This document shows positions 59,992 through 64,000 of a stretch of 64,000 nucleotides of DNA, piece after piece (positions within the stretch are counted from its first letter, which is position 1; each line of letters starts with the position of its first letter). The translations under genes and the position numbers were made by a program. Source of the stretch: Bacillota bacterium (GTDB lineage Bacteria > Bacillota > Clostridia > Christensenellales > Aristaeellaceae); assembly GCA_023416585.1 (NCBI GenBank), contig JAEZHM010000120.1, positions 14,305-78,304 on the forward strand. The letters are read 5' to 3'. A model generated the notes under the pieces. It made no database searches. It was not told where the DNA came from and was given only the letters and a program-made list of their open reading frames with translations.

Positions 59992-60047
59992 TTGATCTAC
60001 CTCCATAAATTTGTATTGGACATAAGAGAAGACAGCCCAAGGGCTGC

Positions 60048-60602
60048 CTACATCCCCATGCTCATGTTTTGGGTTTGCTGCGGTGCACCAAAGTCGATTT
60101 CCTGAAAGCCGAAGCGGTCGCAGTAGTGGTATTCACTGGAACTGTCATCATACAATTCCACCACATCGGACATGGACAGGGAGTGCCCGGCATAACCGGC
60201 CGGGTGGTTCATATTGCATCTTGTATAGATGGCTTCAAGGTCGTTTGTGCCAAGCTGCCCGTCATATGCGACGCGGTAATGCTCTTGGTTGGGTTCTCCA
60301 AAATCTCTTATCATATCGTTAAGGCTAATGAATTTCAGGCGGACATCAGTTTCGGGCTTGAGCTGCCAGATTCGGACATTCTTAAGTGGAGCTACAGCCT
60401 CTGTACCGCCCATTTGCTCCCCTGCAAGAAGCCGCTCCATCACACCATCCGTCCACTCAGGTATTAGGGAGCGGCTCTTCAGCCAGCCGGTCAGCTCTTC
60501 ATTTTGAAAGATGCTGTCCACTACTGCTTTTTCCTTTTCTGTATATCCCGCCGGATTCCCATAGTAGGTAATCAGACCATTTTTCAGAAAAATGCCCGGC
60601 AT
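60048..60602 (-). CDS. YodL-like domain protein
   Basis: The 184-residue protein contains VRIWQLKPETDVRLKFISLN, CNMNHPAGYAGHSLSMSDVV and YHYCDRFGFQEIDF, resembling the YodL/DUF4316 domains found in many clostridial ICE proteins next to antirestriction genes. Function is unknown. GGGAGGTGAGG precedes the ATG. Confidence 0.65.
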   Translation of the reverse strand: MPGIFLKNGLITYYGNPAGYTEKEKAVVDSIFQNEELTGWLKSRSLIPEWTDGVMERLLAGEQMGGTEAVAPLKNVRIWQLKPETDVRLKFISLNDMIRDFGEPNQEHYRVAYDGQLGTNDLEAIYTRCNMNHPAGYAGHSLSMSDVVELYDDSSSEYHYCDRFGFQEIDFGAPQQTQNMSMGM

Positions 60603-60643
60603 ATCCTCACCTCCCAGACAACGTTTTGGAAATCAAACACGGG

Positions 60644-61213
60644 TTATTTGCCATAAATGATGCTATCCTGCAGAATCAGCTCATCCAGTTCTGCAAGGCA
60701 GATGCCGGATGCTGCCAGCACCGACAGGATACCGGGAGGTACATCATTGATATCCTGCTGGATTTCAGCTCCTGTAACCGTGATTTCACCGCTTTCTCTG
60801 TCTGCAAAGGCTTCCAGCTTAGCGCCTGCAGGGATACCCGCTTCTTCCAGTACATAATCAGGAATGCGGATACTCTGGCTCTCGTCCAGCAGATCATGGC
60901 AGAGAGAACAGCAAGCTACCCATTCAGCAGGACTGTTTTGACATCTGCCACAGTCAGTGTAATCAGTGTTATTCTCATCTCCGCAGTTATCGCAGACACC
61001 GCAGGCGGCGGCAAGAATGACAATGAGTTCCGATGCCAGGCTACTCAGGCTTTCGATTGTATTTGCCACCTCCAGAACTGTCATTCTGTCTTTCAAAAAC
61101 ACAAGGATACCCTCTGCTGCATGAAGCTCCAGTGTGTCCTTGTCTGTAAAGCCGGACAGCTCGCAGGCATCAGCAGGGAAAACGATTTGAGGTGATTTTT
61201 GATTGTTTTTCAT
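60644..61213 (-). CDS. AbrB/SpoVT-like DNA-binding protein
   Basis: The 189-residue protein has a cysteine-rich middle (CGVCDNCGDENNTDYTDCGR) and a C-terminal SpoVT-AbrB-like swapped-hairpin segment (IRIPDYVLEEAGIPAGAKLE). It could be a zinc-containing transition-state type regulator. AAAGGAGG precedes the ATG. Confidence 0.65.
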   Translation of the reverse strand: MKNNQKSPQIVFPADACELSGFTDKDTLELHAAEGILVFLKDRMTVLEVANTIESLSSLASELIVILAAACGVCDNCGDENNTDYTDCGRCQNSPAEWVACCSLCHDLLDESQSIRIPDYVLEEAGIPAGAKLEAFADRESGEITVTGAEIQQDINDVPPGILSVLAASGICLAELDELILQDSIIYGK

Positions 61214-61227
61214 GGATTGTTCCTCCT

Positions 61228-62058
61228 TTAAAGATTGAGACCGCCCACATCGAACAGGTTAAGCTGTGATGGGGTATTTTTCTCACGTTCACGCAGGTCG
61301 TAATTGGCAATGAGGATTTCGGGAAACTGTGCCCCATTGTCATACCTCTGCTTGATGTTGTTGATACGGGTAAAGGCTTCTGTCCGGATGCCCGGTGCAT
61401 CGTAGAGATTACGGATGAATTCGCAGTCGTTATAGGACAGCAGGAATTTGCCCTCTATTCGCAGCAGTGCATCTCTCAGACGGATATGGTCTTTTTCTGT
61501 GAAACCGTCCTCTCCTACATTCTTGTAGTAGCCCTCGGTTTCAAAGTATGGCGGGTCGCAGTAAAAGAAACTGACGGGACGGTCATACTGTCCAATCAGC
61601 TTCTCAAAGTCCTTATTTTCGATAACCACCTTAGCAAGCCGTCTATGAGCCTGCTCAATGAGCGGAAAGTTTGTACGAATATCGTGGGGCTGGCTGCCGT
61701 AGCTGGTCAGCCCTGATGCATAGCTGTACCGGATGAGCTGATAAAACCGCGCCGCCTTTTGCACATCGGATGCAGGACTGTCGCGGGCAAGAGCATTTTT
61801 TACAAGCTCGAAATCCTCACGGGAATTAAGGCAATAGGAAAGAGCCTCCATGAGCTCCTGCGGTTTTTCCCTTACACAGCGGTACAGATTAACCAGCAGG
61901 CCGTTGAAATCATTGTAGACCTCAAAGTCATTGCCAGGCGGCTTATGGAAAAGCACCCAGCCGCCCCCACCGAAAACCTCAATGTACCGCTCATAATAGA
62001 GAGGGAAAAGCGTGACGATCAGCTCACGAAGGGATTTCTTTCCGCCAATCCATGACAT
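61228..62058 (-). CDS. DNA adenine methylase, D12 class (Dam-like)
   Basis: This 276-residue enzyme has the AdoMet motif SWIGGKKSLRELIV, the FGGGGWVLF block and the catalytic DPPYFETEGYY motif of N6-adenine methylases. It has no restriction partner in the window, so it is probably an orphan methylase protecting the element from host restriction. The N-terminus matches the family start, although the ribosome binding site (GGAGGTGATG) lies unusually far away. Confidence 0.88.
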   Translation of the reverse strand: MSWIGGKKSLRELIVTLFPLYYERYIEVFGGGGWVLFHKPPGNDFEVYNDFNGLLVNLYRCVREKPQELMEALSYCLNSREDFELVKNALARDSPASDVQKAARFYQLIRYSYASGLTSYGSQPHDIRTNFPLIEQAHRRLAKVVIENKDFEKLIGQYDRPVSFFYCDPPYFETEGYYKNVGEDGFTEKDHIRLRDALLRIEGKFLLSYNDCEFIRNLYDAPGIRTEAFTRINNIKQRYDNGAQFPEILIANYDLREREKNTPSQLNLFDVGGLNL

Positions 62059-62066
62059 AAAGCTGT

Positions 62067-62399
62067 TCAGAAATCATCACCTCCCTCCAGTGGCAGGCGT
62101 ATCTGCGTATCGTCAAATGCTGCCAGCGAACGCCTGAGACCTGAGATGGCGGCACTGATTCCACTGATACGATTTCTCATGTGTCGGATGGTCATTCGCA
62201 CTTCTGTTTCGGTTTTCGCATAAAAATAGCCGCTTTGGTCACTGGCGATTGGAATACCATCACGACGCAAGGCATTGACTTGGTCTCGCAGCTCCTTGCC
62301 TGAAACACAAAAGATGCCTTCCAGCGTCTTGCTGGTGGCGGCATTCTCTGCACCGTGATGATGTCGGCGCAGATACTCTGCAAGCTGCTCCTTGTACAT
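62067..62399 (-). CDS. Hypothetical winged-helix-like protein
   Basis: The 110-residue protein reads like a small helix-turn-helix with a wing (LEGIFCVSGKELRDQVNALR, RDGIPIASDQSGYFYAKTET) plus a C-terminal helix, as in restriction-control or replication helper proteins. AAAGGAGAAACC precedes ATG 62399. No partner is recognised. Confidence 0.6.
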   Translation of the reverse strand: MYKEQLAEYLRRHHHGAENAATSKTLEGIFCVSGKELRDQVNALRRDGIPIASDQSGYFYAKTETEVRMTIRHMRNRISGISAAISGLRRSLAAFDDTQIRLPLEGGDDF

Positions 62400-62453
62400 G
62401 GTTTCTCCTTTCCGGCCGTTTCCCCGGAAAGGACGGAATAGCAAAAAAGGGCA

Positions 62454-62494
62454 CAAAAAACACAGGGCCGCATCCTGTATGGGGAAACGGCCCT
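62454..62494 (-). terminator. Hairpin in front of the winged-helix gene
   Basis: AGGGCCG (62464-62470) and CGGCCCT (62488-62494) form a stem, and the minus strand continues with TGTGTTTTTTG. It lies between two genes and directly upstream of the winged-helix start, so it may act as an attenuator. Confidence 0.6.
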
Positions 62495-62510
62495 ATTTTG
62501 ATTTTAGGGT

Positions 62511-62541
62511 TTAAAAAAGCACAGACGAAATTGTCCGTGCT
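62511..62541 (-). terminator. Terminator after the 95-residue gene
   Basis: On the minus strand AGCACGGAC and GTCTGTGCT pair around AATTTC and are followed by TTTTTT. The hairpin overlaps the stop of the gene at 62540. Confidence 0.8.
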
Positions 62542-62827
62542 ACTTGATGACGCCAAGCTCTCTTAAAACTTCCACGCAGTCCTTGGCGCCCTGAATGTAT
62601 AGATGGTGACTATATTCGCCCAGCAAAAGCTGCATGGCTTCAAAGTATGCGTCCACCGCCTGCTTCATCTCGTCATCATACTTCGGATGATCTTTCACCA
62701 GCATTGATACATCCCGCTGCTGTTTCACTGCTTCCCGAACATCGGTATTAGATTCCGCCAGCTCCATAAGTGCTGCATCAAGCCGTTCGTCCAGCGCAGT
62801 TTGCAGGGATTCTTTCCACAGTTCCAT
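62540..62827 (-). CDS. Hypothetical helical protein, 95 residues
   Basis: The acidic, helical protein (MELWKESLQTALDERLDAAL, then HPKYDDEMKQAVDAYFEAMQ) starts at ATG 62827 behind GGAGGTGAACAGG; the longer open frame upstream lacks a site. No known domain recognised. Such small proteins are usual in this part of ICEs. Confidence 0.6.
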   Translation of the reverse strand: MELWKESLQTALDERLDAALMELAESNTDVREAVKQQRDVSMLVKDHPKYDDEMKQAVDAYFEAMQLLLGEYSHHLYIQGAKDCVEVLRELGVIK

Positions 62828-62963
62828 CCTGTTCACCTCCTCAAGCACAACACAATGCCACAGCTTGCACAGGAAAGCTATACCAAAATCAAATATAGTT
62901 TTTCCCTTTAAGGGTCGTTCATTTGCATAAGTCGAATACGGATACCAGGCGGGTACTGCTCCA

Positions 62964-63185
62964 TCATGCTTGCATCTTCCTCCTTTGATTGATTCTCTGC
63001 ATATCAGTTCTGAGGCAGTCTCCTTCAGAGCTGTAGCAGATGAAGCCGTGGGAGGGATAGGGACAGTCACCGCAGCTTGGGAATGGTCCGCGAGGGCGAG
63101 GCTGTGGTTCAGGCTTGCCGACGGATACAAGGCTGTCCGAATCATAGCAGGCCGACTTTTTATTTTTCTTATATTTCACTAGCAT
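62964..63185 (-). CDS. Small cysteine-containing protein, 73 residues
   Basis: The protein has a basic N-terminus (MLVKYKKNKKSACYDSDS) and a CGDCPYPSHGFIC motif that might bind a metal. AAAGGAGAAACC precedes ATG 63185, the same leader as in the 62399 gene. Unknown function. Confidence 0.55.
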   Translation of the reverse strand: MLVKYKKNKKSACYDSDSLVSVGKPEPQPRPRGPFPSCGDCPYPSHGFICYSSEGDCLRTDMQRINQRRKMQA

Positions 63186-63204
63186 GGTTTCTCCTTTCCG
63201 AAAA

Positions 63205-63255
63205 CAAAAAAACCAGAGAATCAGAGTGCTGCAAACGCACTTCAATTCTCCGGCT
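63205..63255 (-). terminator. Strong hairpin upstream of the cysteine-containing gene
   Basis: On the minus strand CCGGAGAAT...AAGTGC pairs with GCACT...ATTCTCTGG and is followed by TTTTTTT, only about 20 bases before ATG 63185. It is either a terminator of transcription arriving from the chromosome side or an attenuator for the ICE gene row. Confidence 0.75.
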
Positions 63256-63378
63256 CTATCTGTTTTTCTGTTATAATTTTATTTCATAATCTCTTTTACC
63301 AAAAAGTGGTTTCGGTATCATTTTGGGGGCTACATCTAAAAAATCAGCTTCTGCATCAGTATTTTTCGCTGAAAAAGG

Positions 63379-63416
63379 GGGCTAAAACCGTGCATTTTTC
63401 GCCTCGATTTTAGCCC
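63379..63416. terminator. Hairpin near the presumed ICE-chromosome junction
   Basis: GGGCTAAAA (63379-63387) and TTTTAGCCC (63408-63416) pair around a 20-base loop, with T7 following on plus and A-rich sequence on the other side. It lies 40 bases past the rlmD stop and could terminate rlmD transcription. Confidence 0.7.
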
Positions 63417-63455
63417 TTTTTTTGCCTTCAAACCACAACATATTGTGGTCAAACT

Positions 63456-64000
63456 TTATTTTTCGTTTCCCGAACCACAACGCTGCATCAGAACCACGCA
63501 CTCAACGTGCGTCGTCCAGGGAAACATATCCACCCCCCACGCCTTCTTCGCCTCATACCCCTTTTTCTTAAAATACTCCAAATCCCGAACCAACGTTTCC
63601 GGCCCGCAAGACACATACACCACTTTATCCGGCCGCATTTTAGATACTGAATCAATAAACTCCTCCGTGCTACCGTTTCTTGGCGGATCCATAAACACCA
63701 CGTCCACATGCTCTCCGGATTCTGCCATATTGACCATAAATTTTCCTGCATCATTGCAATAAAAACTAGCATTCTTTATATGATTTAACTTCGCATTTTC
63801 AATTGCATCCCGCACTGCATCCTTATTTAGTTCCACACCAATTACTTCTTTTACGTGGCTGCTGGCAACAATTCCGATGGTTCCGATCCCGCAATAAGCA
63901 TCAATGATCCTTTCTTTTCCGGTCAGTCCCGCCGCTTCAATGGCCTTCTTATAAAGAACCTCTGTCTGCACCGGATTTACCTGATAAAAGGATTTGGAGG
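63456..64000 (-). CDS. rlmD: 23S rRNA (uracil-C5)-methyltransferase, C-terminal part (RlmD/RumA)
   Basis: The gene enters from the right edge. FYQVNPVQTEVLYKKAIEA begins the visible part, followed by the AdoMet motif IIDAYCGIGTIGIVA, VDVVFMDPPRNGS, the catalytic-cysteine motif VVYVSCGPETLVRDL, and HVECVVLMQRC. It methylates a uracil of 23S rRNA. The reading frame ends shortly after HVECVVLM with GSGNEK. The 3' end of this gene is a known ICE attachment site, so the C-terminal residues may be element-encoded. Confidence 0.9.
   Translation of the reverse strand, partial: SKSFYQVNPVQTEVLYKKAIEAAGLTGKERIIDAYCGIGTIGIVASSHVKEVIGVELNKDAVRDAIENAKLNHIKNASFYCNDAGKFMVNMAESGEHVDVVFMDPPRNGSTEEFIDSVSKMRPDKVVYVSCGPETLVRDLEYFKKKGYEAKKAWGVDMFPWTTHVECVVLMQRCGSGNEK

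Noticed and set aside
61228..62058. Dam-like methylase considered as part of a restriction-modification system
   Set aside because: No restriction endonuclease-like gene is adjacent; it is more likely an orphan methylase.
1..64000. Search for integrase, tRNA, rRNA or CRISPR array
   Set aside because: No serine or tyrosine recombinase motif, tRNA cloverleaf or repeat-spacer pattern was seen; the integrase is probably outside the window.

Overview
The window looks like most of an integrative conjugative element (ICE) in a Clostridia-type Firmicute. Nearly all genes lie on the minus strand with strong AGGAGG-type ribosome binding sites. The right edge is the C-terminal part of a chromosomal 23S rRNA uracil methyltransferase gene (rlmD/rumA, 63456-64000), a known ICE insertion site. 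No integrase, tRNA, rRNA or CRISPR array is visible, so the other end of the element should lie beyond position 1.

Region 1 (1-14.6 kb) is cargo. A module of about 1.15 kb occurs twice (about 210-1375 and 13393-14560). Each copy holds the relic of a cell-wall-binding-repeat gene, a class I cyclic-di-GMP riboswitch, a long inverted repeat covering the Shine-Dalgarno site, a small sigma-70-region-4-like gene and a terminator. Between the copies are (i) a six-gene operon joining a sugar-type ABC importer to an HlyD/MacB-like pair, opposite its own two-component system, and (ii) a PadR-controlled operon with two DUF1048 proteins and an ABC-2 exporter.

Region 2 (14.6-29.6 kb) is a resistance island: a TetR-rph-MFS operon (rifampin phosphotransferase type), a SnoaL-like gene, a divergent aadE(decayed)-sat4-aphA-3 cassette, a Tet(T)/Tet(Q)-like ribosome protection gene with an attenuator leader followed by an MFS pump, and a second MFS pump with a GT1 glycosyltransferase opposite a TetR regulator. 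A piece of histidine-kinase/permease DNA of about 290 bp is present at both 10.2 kb and 19.3 kb.

Region 3 (29.8-46.4 kb) is the conjugation core: VirD4/TraG, a toprim primase-like protein, a MobP-type relaxase fused to Sel1 repeats, a MobC-like protein beside an oriT candidate, an M23 peptidase, VirB4, VirB3-like, VirB6/TrbL and a VirB2-like protein. Accessory genes sit among them: an AbiH phage-defence gene on the opposite strand, an amidoligase/gamma-glutamylcyclotransferase pair and a C5-methyltransferase fragment.

Region 4 (46.4-60 kb) is a second surface system, a Tad/Flp-type pilus (CpaB, TadZ, CpaF, TadB, TadC, prepilin peptidase, pseudopilins). Two pilin genes encode identical mature cores and flank a 1315-residue SLH-anchored repeat protein. 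Region 5 (59.3-63.4 kb) holds element housekeeping genes: SpoVG-like, YodL-like, AbrB-like, a Dam-type methylase and small proteins separated by terminators.

The most unusual ensemble is one mobile element carrying a VirB/VirD4 conjugation core, a complete Tad pilus with an SLH adhesin, and duplicated riboswitch/sigma modules. Family names come from motif recognition by eye; no database search was possible.
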